From positions 9,274,449 through 9,338,448 of the forward strand of contig NC_081335.1 of NCBI RefSeq assembly GCF_022539665.2: a stretch of DNA of 64,000 nucleotides, given 5' to 3'. Origin of the DNA: Daphnia carinata. Taxonomy: Eukaryota; Arthropoda; Branchiopoda; Diplostraca; Daphniidae. Position numbers and translations under genes: made by a program. Below the pieces are notes generated by a model, which did no database searches, was not told the origin of the DNA, and saw only the letters and a list, made by a program, of their open reading frames with translations. How positions within the stretch are numbered: position 1 is the stretch's first letter; the number at the start of each line of letters is the position of its first letter. This document shows positions 1-12,100 of the stretch, one piece after another.

Positions 1-1194
1 AGCTTATTGTTATTTTCTTTAGAGAACAACATTTTCAAGCCAAATCTAGCTTCAGGACGCCTCCACTTGAGAGCAGTATAAGCAGATGGAAACCATGAGC
101 AATAACAAAGTTATGGCAATCCGTTTTACACACAAAAAAAAATCACACTTTTTTCTTTTTTTCCGACACGTAGCCATCTACCGCTCAGACTCGTTATTAC
201 TGGCGTAGGCAATTTCAGTCCATTTGATGCCATTCGCAGTTAGTTCAGTAGCGTGGATGGAGAATAACGCGTGGCTGGAGGAACAATTGGAAAATGGATA
301 AGATAATACAACAAAAGGATGGTAAGTATAAACATTATTTCAATTATTAATTATTGTTTATTAGATCAAATTATGAAGCTGCAGGCCCAATTATTGGAAC
401 AACACAAGTGTTACAGGATGGAAGAGTCAGCCTACAGTTGAAAAAACACTGAGAGTGCACTACCATTAAGGTATGAGGTAAAGTAATAGAGTATGCACAT
501 TGTCTAATGAGAAGTACCATCTTGTGTGAATGAATCCTGTATAACAGCATCCTTTATAGTTCTGTCACAGCTAGAAGCCTCAAATAATTCTGCTTCCCTT
601 GCTAAAGAACAACTTGTCCTTTACGCTCAGAGTGTTGGTGAAGCTGGGTACTTAAAAGGCCCTAAAGATGTTTCACTTCACTGGCATTGCAGCGATGAAC
701 ATCATACATGGACTCTTTAGGTATGAAAGGAATTTTCTTGAAAATTTTTTGAATTTATGATGAAGCTTTTCTCCTCCTTTTTGCCAACCATGTCTAATCT
801 ACAGAAAAAAGTTTATCCAATAGGAAAGGATTTTCAGCATACTGGGAACACAACTATCAACAATGCAACATTCTAGGGGTGCTATTTTGTCATTCAAGAG
901 CCTTATACAATGATTTTCATCTGCAATTTGTGCGTTTCCCAAGCTTCTGCCAGAAGTTGAATCTATAAGTCATGTAAGTCACATGAGCAACAATTGAGAT
1001 GCTTAATGATGTTGTTTTTCTTTTCTCAGCATAGGTTAATAGTAACATTGGACCTGAAAAGATTCTTGGTTGGGGCAAGACACTGAATAAATTGTAATGA
1101 TTGAATGGATGACATGACATTTCTATACTTAATTTGGATTCCCGAGACGGTATTTTGTATTTAAAAAATTGAAGTGCATATCTGGGCACCCTTC
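1..1194. other. Unassigned AT-rich sequence
   Basis: No recognisable gene or element. The only + strand ORF of any size (526-720, 64 codons) has no motif I know. It ends at a TAG directly followed by a GT that could act as a splice donor (gguaug near 720), so it could be an exon remnant, but nothing supports that beyond the ORF itself. Treat it as non-coding unless transcripts say otherwise. Confidence 0.3.
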
Positions 1195-1590
1195 CTTTCC
1201 GTAGCCCCGTTTCCCCTTGACTCGTAATAAGCCCGTAGAAGGGTCATGCCCCTACTGTACGGTATATATAAAAACAACATATACCGAGGTTTGGAGGGCT
1301 CTGGCCGGAAAGGGGACGTGGGGGTCCGCTTAGTCTGATGATGTGTTCACGGAGGGCGACGTGGCTACCCACAAATCCGAACTAAAGGTTAATCGCTCCT
1401 TTAAAAATGTTCCAAATCTTCCGCTCTTCTTCCGGCTTCTCTTAGCCAATCACCGGGTAATCTCCCCGGTGGGTCAACAAGGCAGTGTCTTCCCCTGCCT
1501 GGGTTGACGGTAACTTTTGAAAGGGCTATTGTGCCTTTTTAAAGTTGCAAAAATGATTGTAATGTGCAGAGAATTGTCAATAAATTTTTT
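1195..1590. other. GC-rich structured segment with serial hairpins
   Basis: A GC-rich island in AT-rich flanks. It contains a series of self-complementary blocks: cggtatat/atataccg (1260-1286), caccggg/cccggtg (1451-1471), gtcaac..ggcag/ctgcc..gttgac (1473-1508) and aactttt..gggc/gcc..aaagtt (1512-1546). An aataaa lies just downstream (about 1581). Compact serial hairpins next to a polyadenylation signal recall the structured 3' UTR of a LINE, but no coding part is attached and the family is unknown to me. Confidence 0.4.
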
Positions 1591-2583
1591 TTTATAACAT
1601 TTTTTTGCAAAATTTGTCTCTTTCATTGTCTGTGTTCGCTTTGTTCACACATTACATTTATGAATTTTTTTTTATTTAGCTTGCTCAATTCATCTTTATT
1701 GTTTTTGCCACCGTCATGGTAGAAAATTGATTTGTCATTATTAGTAGCTTTGTTAACGTAAAGTGTAAAGCTTCCTTATATCTCAATGTAGTATGTGATG
1801 TGTAATTAGGTAATCAATAGCCGCTTGAAAATGTGCAAAAGGTGAAAACAGGACACGAAGAACGAACAAAATCATTTATAGCAGTAGGTCATAATTTTAA
1901 TATATTTATTGGGCTCTTTGTAATTGTTAAAAGAATTGAAAACGTATAAGGAATAAATGGTATTAGAATCAATATTGAATTACAATAGTCTTTGTTTTGG
2001 TCCTTGCCTCAGACGATAGTTTAAGTTTGTAATATTATTCCTAAAAACATTATTTATCAAATGTTAATAATAACAAACTAGTCTTCGTGGTAACATATCT
2101 TTGTTCCGAGCAACCACAAAAGCCCCGCGGAACTCATCCAGTTTCCGTATTCACAACGAATCAGTGGTCTTTATCTATGGCATAAGCATCGACAAAGGGA
2201 AATAATAAGAGAAATGGACTGGGGGTTGGGAGGAATGATTAAAGAGGGTGGACCGAACAAGGCTAAGTGCGGAAAACATGTATTTCTTCTATTATATTTA
2301 AAGAAGCGATAGTTGTTCAGTAAACAAAAATTGTGAAAAATGAACCTTATGTAACGGGATATTAGCAATAGATAAATACTAACATAATCCGAAATTAGAT
2401 TGCAACCGAATAAATAATCAAAGATTAACTAGCGTACAAACGCTAACATTGTTTGATCGCTGCAAACCTTATAGAATATCACGGTTTCAGCAACCTTTGT
2501 ACATTCCAAATTCCACGGAATAGAGGTGGGAAATACAATTTTGGAAACAAATATAAAGTTTGTAGGAACATAGAAATTGAGCG
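1591..2583. other. Unassigned AT-rich sequence upstream of Gypsy gag
   Basis: No ORF with recognisable motifs, no RNA gene and no direct repeat that would mark a 5' LTR for the retroelement starting near 2735. If that element ever had a left LTR here, it is too degraded to see or lacks a matching right copy. Confidence 0.4.
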
Positions 2584-2727
2584 GAGAAAAAGGCCCAGTC
2601 CAATGGAGAAAAAGGCCCACTTTTGAATTTGGAAAAAAGTAGGCCTTTTTCGTATGGGCCTTTTTCGTCTGGGCCTTTTTCGCGGGCCTTTTTCGTCTGG
2701 GCCTTTTTCGTCTGGGCCTTTTTCTCC
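2584..2727. repeat. 15-bp tandem repeat with an inverted arm
   Basis: Positions 2641-2726 hold about six copies of a unit close to tgggcctttttcgtc. The reverse complement, gagaaaaaggcccag, occurs at 2584-2598 and again partly at 2606-2618, so the segment could fold into a long imperfect hairpin. Lysine-rich ORFs predicted on the - strand here are a by-product of the repeat. It directly abuts the gag remnant, so repeat-mediated loss of the element's 5' end is possible. Confidence 0.7.
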
Positions 2728-2734
2728 GACCTCC

Positions 2735-3404
2735 GCAGCAACTCAACAACGACCTAAAAAACCAAATCGAGATCCAAAACTATAACTTCCTTGGACTAGA
2801 ACAAAAATATCAGACTCTCAAACAAAAAATTGAAATGGGACCTTGACACAAAGAAACTTCGAGAATTGATCGAGACACAACAGATGCTGACGAATCCACA
2901 ACTCAACCCATTGTAAAAGCGCTAGGAGAATTATTTTCGAGAGAAGACAAAAAGTCAATTCCGATTCTTAAAGGAAAAAGCACTGATAAGCTTATAACAG
3001 AATGGCTGAAGGACGCAGAACATGTAGCACGTAACAACCACTGGGACGACAACCAAAAAATACGATTCTTCTCCGACAGATTAAAAGGTGATGCCTTAGA
3101 ATGGCATGGAAACTACGTTGAAGAGCAAGGTGACGAGTTAAGTTATGACGAATGGAAAACCGCCATCATTGCAAGGTTCCAGGATGCATACGAGTTAGCA
3201 GCACGAAGAAAAAAGTTATCCACACTAAAACAAAACCTGAAGAGAAATGCAAAGCCTTTATCTCAAGAATCAACAGTCTCTACGAGTCCCTTGAAGGCAA
3301 AGAAGAAAAATCAGACCAAAACCAGACCATCGTCGAAGGTCGACTCATAAGTACAGTCAAGAGAATGAGAGATCATACCAAAATCAAAATTCTGTTTGTA
3401 ACAA
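2735..3404 (+). pseudogene. gag: Gypsy gag remnant
   Basis: Structural Gag of a Ty3/Gypsy element, which forms the virus-like particle. An N-terminal coiled-coil-like stretch (about 2735-2845) ends at a TGA. A shifted frame from about 2905 then gives a typical retrotransposon gag core, including KLITEWLKDAEHVA, FFSDRLKGDALEWHG and WKTAIIARFQDAYE. Another frameshift near 3215-3240 moves the reading to the frame of CKAFISRINSLYESLEG. No zinc knuckle or aspartic protease motif (DTG or similar) follows; the sequence jumps within about 40 nt to the region preceding RT, so the gag 3' end and protease seem to be lost. Confidence 0.75.
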
Positions 3405-4800
3405 ACACGATGCCCTATTCGCAGAAAAAGAATCAGATCTGGGCCTAGCAACTGATGTAAAGCATCCCATTAACATAGGATACAACGCCCCCATTACTCA
3501 AAGATTGCGCAGAACTCCAGAAGTATTAAAACTTATTGTAAAAACAAAAATTGAAGTAATGTTGAGTAACAAACTTATTAGAGAGAGTCACAGCCCATTT
3601 GTAGCAGCCATTGTAATGGTACCCAAAAAAGATGGAGAAATGCGTATGTGTATTGATTATAGGGGCAGTGAACAAAATAACCGTAAAAGACAAATATCCC
3701 TTACCAAGAATTGACAACACCATTGATGCATTGAACGGATCAGTTTTTTTACAACATTGGACTTACTGAGCGGCTACTGGCAAATCGAGATAGAAGAAGG
3801 CGACAAACACAAAACCGCTTTCATCTGTGAATTTGGACAATACGAATTTAATTGAATGCCATTTGGGTTAACAAATGCACCAAGCACTTTTCAACGAGCA
3901 ATGAATAACATCTTAAAATCAGTATTGTTCAAATTTGCATTGGTTTATCTTGATGACATCATAGTGTTCAGTAATAATATTGCTGAACATGTGACACATC
4001 TGAAAACAGTGTTTAAGCTTCTTAAAGACGCAGGGCTTAAGTTAAAAAGAAAGAAATGTGAATTTTTTAAAGAAGAGTTAGATTATTTAGGATACATTGT
4101 TTCGAAAAAAGGAATAACACCATGTACGAAAAAGCTAGAAGCAATCATCAAATACCCAGCTCCCAAAAACGTGAAGGAATTGAGCTCTTTTTTAGGTCTG
4201 GCTAGCTATTATAGAAAATTCGTCCGGGCTTTTGGTGATAAAGCCCACCAATTGACAGCGCTAACGAGAAAATCAGCCGAGTGGAAATGGGGAGAGGAAC
4301 AAAAGGACGCTTTTGACTGTATCAAGAACTTTCTCATCATTAGACCTATCCTAGGGTATCCAGATTTCACGCGCGAATTTATCATCTACACGGATGCTAT
4401 AGGATACGGAATAGGAGCAGTCTTGGCTCAGATACAGACTCTACCTCAATCAGCGGATTCAGCGGAGTCCGACGTACAGGAACCCCGTGAATCAGACGGC
4501 GCGGAAGTCGTCATAGCGTATAGCTCTAAACATCTGAACGACCGCGAGGCCAAGTGGTCAACCACAGAGAAAGAGGCTTACGCAATCATCCATGCGATAA
4601 AAGTATTTAGAACATATTTATTCGGACGCAGATTTACCGTATTTACAGACCATAGACCTTTGGGATGGCTAATGAGCAAGACAGAACCCACAGGAAGATT
4701 AGCTAGATGGGCACTAAAACTCCAATAATTTGACATCGCTATTGGGTACCGGCCAGGAAAGTCACACCAAAATGCTGACACCCTAAGTCGTATTCCCATA
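3405..4800 (+). pseudogene. pol: Gypsy pol remnant: reverse transcriptase and RNase H
   Basis: RT copies the element RNA and RNase H removes the template. The RT starts with a segment containing RRTPEVLKLIVKTKIE and FVAAIVMVPKKDGEMRMCIDY (fingers). After a frameshift near 3680-3760 come the palm pieces LSGYWQIEIEEGDKHKTAF, then a TGA at about 3854 just before MPFGLTNAPSTFQRAM, and the catalytic box YLDDIIVFS (about 3946-3972). RNase H follows, with IYTDAIGYGIGAVLA, YSSKHLNDREAKWSTTEKEA and FTDHRPLGWLM. A TAA at 4726 separates this from a conserved tail (RPGKSHQNADTLSR). It is clearly Ty3/Gypsy-type, and at least three disabling changes make it non-functional. Confidence 0.9.
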
Positions 4801-5130
4801 GTGCCACTAGCAAGAGTAGAAACAAGGGCAACGGAAAAAGAAATTGTCATAAAAGAGCTCGAAAGAAATCGAAAAGAAAGTGAAAGATTAAAAAACAAAC
4901 TACAAATTGAAAGATTAAGGAAACAAGAACAATTTGAGAGAGAAAATGAAAGTAGTCAGACAGGAAGCGAAAGTTTCGAAAGGAAAAATCATAAAGAGGA
5001 AAGCAAAAGTTTTGAAAGAGAAATCGGAAGTGAAAGTAAAAGGTCTTGGAGAGAAGAAAGATGGCTAGAACAACAGCAAGCAGATAAAAATTACCAAAAA
5101 TTAATGATAAAAATACAAGAAGATATTTAG
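4801..5130 (+). pseudogene. Charged Glu/Arg/Lys-rich linker between RNase H and integrase
   Basis: An open stretch of about 110 codons follows the RNase H tail in place of a direct link to the integrase zinc finger. It is dominated by E, R, K, Q and S in a heptad-like pattern and would probably form a long charged helix or coiled coil. Ty3/Gypsy polyproteins usually have a shorter spacer here. It ends at TAG 5128. It could be element-specific or a local expansion; no domain is recognisable. Confidence 0.55.
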
Positions 5131-6378
5131 GAAAAGAAAAAACAATAGCCAGACTTGGAGAGCAATACTCCTTCCCACATATGCGACAAAACGTAACAGA
5201 ATACATCAAAAATTGCCTAAAATGCGCAAAACGCAAGGCTGTGGGAGGAAGTAAAGCACCATTGCAACCTATGCCCCCAGCCGAAAGGGTGTGGGAAAGA
5301 CTTGCGATGGATATTGTGGGTCCAGTTCCAATATGCGCAAAGGGACATAGGTACATCTTAGTCCTATCAGATTACGCCAGTCGCTTCGTTTTTCAGTGCC
5401 GATGAAAGATCAGACTGCCCAAACAATTGCTACAATCTTGGTTAATGATATTTTTACCAAATATAGATCCCCGAAGTAGTCTTAACCGATCAAGGGACTA
5501 ACTTCCTGTCGTTCTTAATCCAAGAAATTTGCAAAATGTTCAAGATCAAACAAATAAGAACAACAGCATACCACCCCCAAACGGACGGATTAGTAGAACG
5601 ATTTAACAGAACCCTATGTGACATGTTAGCTTGCTGCGTGGGGGATGAACCTGGAAATTGGGACAAATATCTTCCGTTCGTCACATTTGCTTACAACACA
5701 GCGAAGCAATCAACACTACAACAAAGCCCATTCTTTCTATCCTTTGGAAGACACCCCGTGATCCCAAACGACATCGAAATAGACAGACGTTGCGAGACAT
5801 ACGAGGACACCAATGTAATGTACTCACATCAATGGAAGAAGGCTCAGCAACTAGCGAAAGAACACCTATTTCGGGCGCAGACAAAATAAAAAAGATATTA
5901 CGACAAAGGAACAAAAGCAATCAAATACAACATTGGTGACTTTGTGCTACTGAAAGCCCCACTAACTGCCGGAAAATTCATCAAGAGATGGAACGGACCA
6001 TTCAAAATCACCAGAAGTTTCTCAGATCTCACATACGAGATTCAAAACACAGACAATGAAAAACTAAAATCGATAGTACACGTCAACCGCCTAAAACTGT
6101 ACGTCCCAGGAAACAAAAGAGCAGAAGGAACATCACGTGCGACACACCAACCGAGAAATAAAATAGTACGACGAAGACCAGGAAGGCCTAGAAAACACTT
6201 CAGTAACAACGAAAGAAGGCCTCCTCGTGAAACACGTATATTTAGAGCAGCAGAAGAGGAGTCTCGTATTATCATCGCACCAAATATTCCCGGTCCGATA
6301 CCAAATCATCCTGCGCGCACTAGAATGACGAGTCCACGATACAACTTACGGCAACGTAATGAAGTATCAAGATTCTAA
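5131..6378 (+). pseudogene. int: Gypsy integrase remnant with AT-hook-like tail
   Basis: DDE integrase that inserts the cDNA. The HHCC zinc finger end (CLKCAKRKA) is followed by the first catalytic Asp region (AMDIVGPVP), then broken frames across 5403-5535, where the second Asp region would read LTDQGTNF. The segment with the catalytic Glu reads TAYHPQTDGLVERFNRTL. A TAA at 5887-5889 interrupts the C-terminal region, which resumes with IGDFVLLKAP and a GPFKI motif. The last 80 codons are basic and contain RRRPGRPRKHF, close to an AT-hook (core GRP), which could help tether the integration complex to DNA. Confidence 0.85.
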
Positions 6379-6404
6379 AAAACCTTCAAAGTTTTATTTC
6401 ACAG

Positions 6405-8606
6405 ATGGAACTGATACTATTATTCATCCACTTACTTACCATTATTCCATCAACGTATCCCATCTATTCAACTGTATGCGACTGTACCAACGTAAAGACC
6501 AGAGGAGTTTTAGATAAAGAAGCACCATATTACTGCAGCAACAAGGAAACAGATACAGCACACTTACCCAGAATACCCACGCTGTACACTTTAAAAACGA
6601 CGCAGAAACCAGCAGCTTCTTGGAAAGGCTGGACATGCAAACAATGGATAAAAACGAAGAAAATAACAGGATCATTTTGGGTTGGATCTTTTGACTCAAT
6701 ATATTCACAAGAAACTAACTAATAACCCCACTGGAATGCTGGAAAATGGTGAACGACAAGAAGTGTGGCGATAACAACATGCAGACCGGACCAGCAGGAC
6801 TGAGTTTTATAGCCACTCCTACAGGCGAAGGGCAATGGTATGCCATTAAGCAATACCACACCCTCAACTGTGTAGCAGAACAAATCACGCTACGACAAGA
6901 AAAGCCAGAAGACCCCATTGAAAGCCCTTTTGGACCATTAAACACCACCCAGCAGGAAGGACACTTCATTCAAAATCAAAACACTACAGTGTGGGGAGAT
7001 AGGACAACAAATAACTCATACTCACAAACATTGATTAAAGGAAGCGGATATCTGGAACTTCCAAGAATGCCAGAACACGAAAACACCAGCCGTCTCTGAC
7101 ACAAATCGACAAATCGAGATATCATTCCTCAACAAACCAGATCGGGACATCACACCACAGGGCTACATAGTTGTCGGTATACTGCTAACATACCTAATTT
7201 TCCCGACGGAAACGACAAGGAAACTATATGAGATGTTTAAAACGACTATAAATACATGCATGCAGAATACTCACCTGGATACATCAGTATGCAAGGATTA
7301 TAGAGAACTCCAATTTGCCAGACGGGGACGATCCATCCAGCAGGAAGTTACATTTTTGCTAAACACTGCTATTGAAGATTCAGAAATAGGAAAACGCCTT
7401 TACAGCATTTCTTACGCCTGGGGATCAATAAGAATGGGATATCAACAAGCAAAAACCAAAGAAAAGGAAAGATTCATCATACATAACGCCACGATACACA
7501 TAATCTACACACCTGGAGATACCAACCAATTAACTGCTACTTTCATCTCAACAACGCCGATCCACTTCCACAAAAATCGGAATTCGAATACATCGTTGAT
7601 CAAACAATACGATTACAAAACAGCGATACCTGTGTCACGGAAGGAGAAGCAGACCAACTGATTGTAGCCAAATGTTCGCAATATTCAACACGATGGATCC
7701 TCGATCAACAAAATTGTCAATTAATCTCACAAGAATCACATCTATGTATTACACTAGGACCAATCCAAGATATCATACTGGAAGAATGTAGAGACAACAG
7801 CGTACAACAACAATGGATCTTCGAAACTGTAAACACCAACCCTGAGATCCTCGAAAATTTTCCGGATACAACATTAGCGGAAATGCTGGATATCCAGCAA
7901 GAACAACGAAAGGCAATAACAACCACGATTAATTCACCACTATTCGGAGGAATTTTAAAAACTAATCACGGTAGCGGAAATATAATCTGGGACATGATTG
8001 CTTGGGGATTGTTGAAAAATGGGAAAGCACCGAGGGAAAAATGTCTAACTCATCATGGAATAAACAAGCAAATGACGCTGGAAGAATGCGACACCGAATG
8101 GACAAAATGCCAAGAAGAATTAAGAACACTGGTGAGCAGTAATGACCCATTAGTGCGATCACAAACTACAGTTGCCAACTGCAGCAAAACAACAGAACGA
8201 GGACAAGCTTTCGAATATACATCTGATTTCACCATCAGAGCATTCAACATGAATATCTGTGTTAAAGCCAATACAGCAATGCTGATTCTTCAAGAATGCG
8301 CGAACAACAGCTGAATCTGGGGCACATTCGAACACACAGGCCAGCTCATGGCAAGAGATAGAACCGGATTACATTCACCTTCATCAGACAGGAAGTGGCT
8401 AACACAGAGAGTAGGACGTGTGAGCCTGGGGCATTGTCACAGCTCCAGTAAAAAGCAACACTTTAGCTTTGAATATCGCAATCCACATCAAATAAGGCAG
8501 CCATTATAGCGCTACACACTCAACAATCATTGGACGGGAAAACACTCCCATCTATACTGTCACTAATGCAAAGGGAGATCAGTAACCAATCAGAGAAGAA
8601 CAACAC
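6405..8606 (+). pseudogene. env: Envelope-like glycoprotein gene, 5' part (interrupted)
   Basis: It begins 26 nt after the integrase stop, the position of env in errantivirus-like elements. The first reading frame opens with a hydrophobic signal-peptide-like stretch (about residues 1-22) followed by a cysteine-rich ectodomain. At least four ORF pieces (6405-6722, 6746-7099, 7233-7661, 7883-8314) in two frames cover one protein, so several frameshifts and stops have accumulated. Multiple N-x-S/T sites are present. The BEL element enters at 8607. I cannot place the glycoprotein class from sequence alone; a membrane-fusion role is inferred from position, signal peptide and the membrane anchor in the 3' part. 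Confidence 0.7.
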
Positions 8607-9172
8607 TGTAAAAAATATCGGGAATTGCCCAGCTCTATGGTCACAATGAGTAGCATTCGTGAAAAAAGGGGGTTTGATTACTTACTTGTAGGATTTAGGG
8701 ATTAAGCCTAGGAACTTAAAACAACAATAATCCCGTCGACTTTACACCCACGACTCAGGCACCGTGATGTCAATTGATGAAGAACACAATTCGAACATCC
8801 AGTTCCCGTCACCGTGGGTGAACGCTCACAAGTCGCTCACTATCACCCACGGGCCCCGAAGGGAAGTATTGATAACACTTACGACACTATTCTATTTTAG
8901 TTTTAATAACTCTAATCCACCTAGTTAAAGTACACGACTATTTAATAGTTCGCACAAATAACGCACAAGATTCTTTAGTTAACACTATGATACTTCACCT
9001 TCTTCCGATAAAGGGTCTTGGTCACTCTGATTTTATCCTCATGATGCTCCTCTTTATAAGTTCGGCAAGACGCAATGTCGTCTACCGCTTCGCAACGTTC
9101 GCGTTGCGTCCAATTGAAGTTGAAAAGGGTCAATGGGGACGCTTTTCTTCACCTCCTCTTCCTTTTTTTACA
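8607..9172 (-). repeat. BEL 3' LTR
   Basis: 566 bp, the near-identical partner of 15247-15812. Relative to the element's - strand this is the 3' LTR. The pol reading frame runs 24 bp into it. Visible differences from the partner include t/a near 8834 versus 15475 and g/a near 9043 versus 15683. Confidence 0.95.
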
Positions 9173-12100
9173 CTCCCCTCTCGAATTGCCGTGGGAAGAC
9201 AATTCGAAATGTAAAGTCGGCTGTTGATCTCGTGGTAGTTCTTCAGCTTCCTTGTCGGAATCTCGCGCTATCTCCGTTTCCAGAGGGTACAACGACTGAA
9301 TGGCATATTCTGAAATATGACCAGTTGGCTTGCGTAAAGTGACGGATCTAATACGCCCATCCCGACTGGCATTTAGATGGGTTACAAGACCCACCTTCCA
9401 TTGAAAACGAGGACGGAAATCATCTCTTACCATGACTATTTGCTCTAAACGAATCGGATGTTGAAGGCCGGGACGATCTCGTTGGACAAAATTGCGTAGG
9501 TCTTGTAAATAATAGTTCTTCCAGCATCTCCATCCCCTGTCAAATATCATTTTTTGATGGCGAAGTCTCTTCGTTAGCTTCTCCGATCCTTCAATCGTTG
9601 AGAAATCACTTAATTGTGCTAGAGACGGTAAGGTGGAAGTTCGACGGCCGAGAGTAAGATCGCTTGGAGATATATAGGTTGGAGAATCATCCGGTGAATC
9701 TGCATCTTTTGCTAAGGGGCGGGAGCTGACTATTGCTTCAGTAGACTTGATTTGCGTCAGCATTTCTTCGTAATTCAGACACTGGAACCCCAAACTTTTC
9801 TTCAATGTGATTTTGATGATACGAATCAATCGTTCCCAGAACCCACCCCACCATGGGGCATGGGTTGGGATGAAATGCCATTCCATTCGTTTGTTGGCTA
9901 AAAAGGCTGATAGCCGTGGACAATCCTTGAGGTTACGTAACTGACGCGCCGTTTTCGTAAATGGCGTTCCATTGTCAGACATAAGTGTCGCGACATATCT
10001 ACGATTGGAAATAAGTCTTTCTAAGGCTAGGATGAAGGTATCTGTAGAAAGAGAACTGACAAGTTCTAGTTGAACAGCTCTTGAAACAGGACAGACGAAT
10101 ACGCAAACATATGCCTTCATCATCTCCTTATGTTTGCAAGGGGGCGTAACATAGATAGGTCCCATAAAATCGACTCCGGAAACGAGAAATGGGGATATTT
10201 CTGTAGTTCGTTCAATAGGTAGATTGGCCATAGGCTGGGCGAAAGGTCTAGCGTCATAGCGACGACATCTCCCACAGATTCCAATAACTCGTTTTATTTG
10301 CTGTCTTCCTTTGACTATCCAATATTGTTGTCGCAACTGGGCTAGTAGCAAGCTAACGCCTGCATGCAATGAAGTTAGATGAGTATGCCAAATCAGCAAT
10401 CGGACAATCCGATCGGTCGAGACTCGATCTACAACAGGTAATAGAATGGAGGGTGATTGGTCCTCGAATGCAAATCTGTCAGCCAATCGGCCCGTTACTC
10501 GTAGGATGCCGTTGGCCTTATCAAAAATAGGACGTAAAATCAGAATAGATGAGGATCGCGGTAGCATTTTTCCATTTTGGAGGTTTTCAAATTCTTTAGG
10601 ATAAGCAGTCTGTTGCGCGCATCTTATCCAGAACATCTCAGCCCTTCCTAACTCTTGTGCAGTAAGGCACTGTACCGGAACTTGTTCGTTTCTGCTTATA
10701 TTTATCATCTCCCATGCGTCAGTCGGGTCCTCCACATTGACTGGTTTCTTCTCTTTTCGTCTATTTCGTAGATAGCGGAAGATCCAAGCCGTCACTCTTA
10801 ACACTCGTAAGAAGGAACTATGTCGATCAAGAGGAAGCAAATCTTGAGGTGAAGAGCTAGACACGGTGGCGACAACGGTTCCCTTTCTTTGCTCCATACG
10901 AATCGATTGTTGTTCAGCTATGGTTATATTCGGAGAGGGACTGTTTGGCCAACTTGATTCTTCCATTCGTAGCCAAAGCGGCCCATAGAACCATTCGGAA
11001 CGGCGGAGCAATTCCTCAGCGGTGCAGCCTCTAGAGGCAAGATCCGCCGGATTCTCCCCTCCTGGGCAATAACGCCAGCGATGCGGTTCATTGTATCGTC
11101 TCATTTCTTCGATTCGGTTTCGTATAAAGAGCTTCCATCGATCGACAGGTCCCTTGATCCATCCTAAGGCGACAGTCGAGTCAGACCAGAGGTGGCAAGT
11201 AATTTTCGGGCATTGAAGGGCTCTTTTAATGTAGTCCAGTAAGCGGCTGGCCAATAATGCTCCAAGCAGCTCCAACCTGGGAAGAGTTACTTTCTTGGTG
11301 GGTGCTACCCTTGTTTTGCTTGCTACCAGGTTAGTATAGTAGGTGTCATTTGATGTACTTCGAAAATAAACCACCGCACCGTACGCCTTTTCTGAGGCAT
11401 CACAAAAGGCATGTAACTCGAGTTTTTTTGTTGGATTTAATTCACGGAAATACCAGCGAGGGATTTTTATTTTCGCTAGGTCGGAAAGACCCCGTATTAC
11501 TCTCGTCCATTCGTGTTGGATATCTTCCGGTATTAAGGAATCCCAGAGAGCGCCTTTTTCCCAAAGTCTCTGGAAACAAAGTTTTATACGGAGGATGACA
11601 GGGGAACTGAGTCCTAATGGGTCGAAGAGTCGAGCGGAGATGCTCAACATTTGTCTCCTGGTAACGCGCTCCGGAATATTGGACAACAGGCTTAATATTT
11701 TGGACAAGTCAAAGGTCCAATAGTCTTCATTCGGTTTCCAGATGACTCCTAAAATCTTTGAGTTTTCGTCACATCCGATAGGACGAGAGGCGGTGTTACT
11801 TGATGTAAGGGTGTCGGTTTGGAGTACCGAAAACTTTAACGAGGGTTCGTTTTTAACCCATTTAGTCAACCTCATACAAGCGCCACTAAAGGCGTTGATG
11901 ACGCGCTGGATGGTCTTTGAAGCTTCTTCGACAGAGTGGGACCCGGCTAGAAGATCATCCATGTACAGATTTTCTTCTATATAGCGAGCTAGGGAAGGAT
12001 CAATTCCAGCGGCCTCGGTTAAATGCTTCCGGATGACTATGCGTAACAAAAAGGGGCTAGGGGACAATCCGAACGGGACACGATTCCACCGGAAAATAGA

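Noticed and set aside
1591-2735. Gypsy 5' LTR
   Set aside because: No matching direct repeat exists right of env or right of the ankyrin ORF.
3526-3723. - strand ORFs inside the Gypsy pol and other elements
   Set aside because: Shadows of the real + strand coding sequence.
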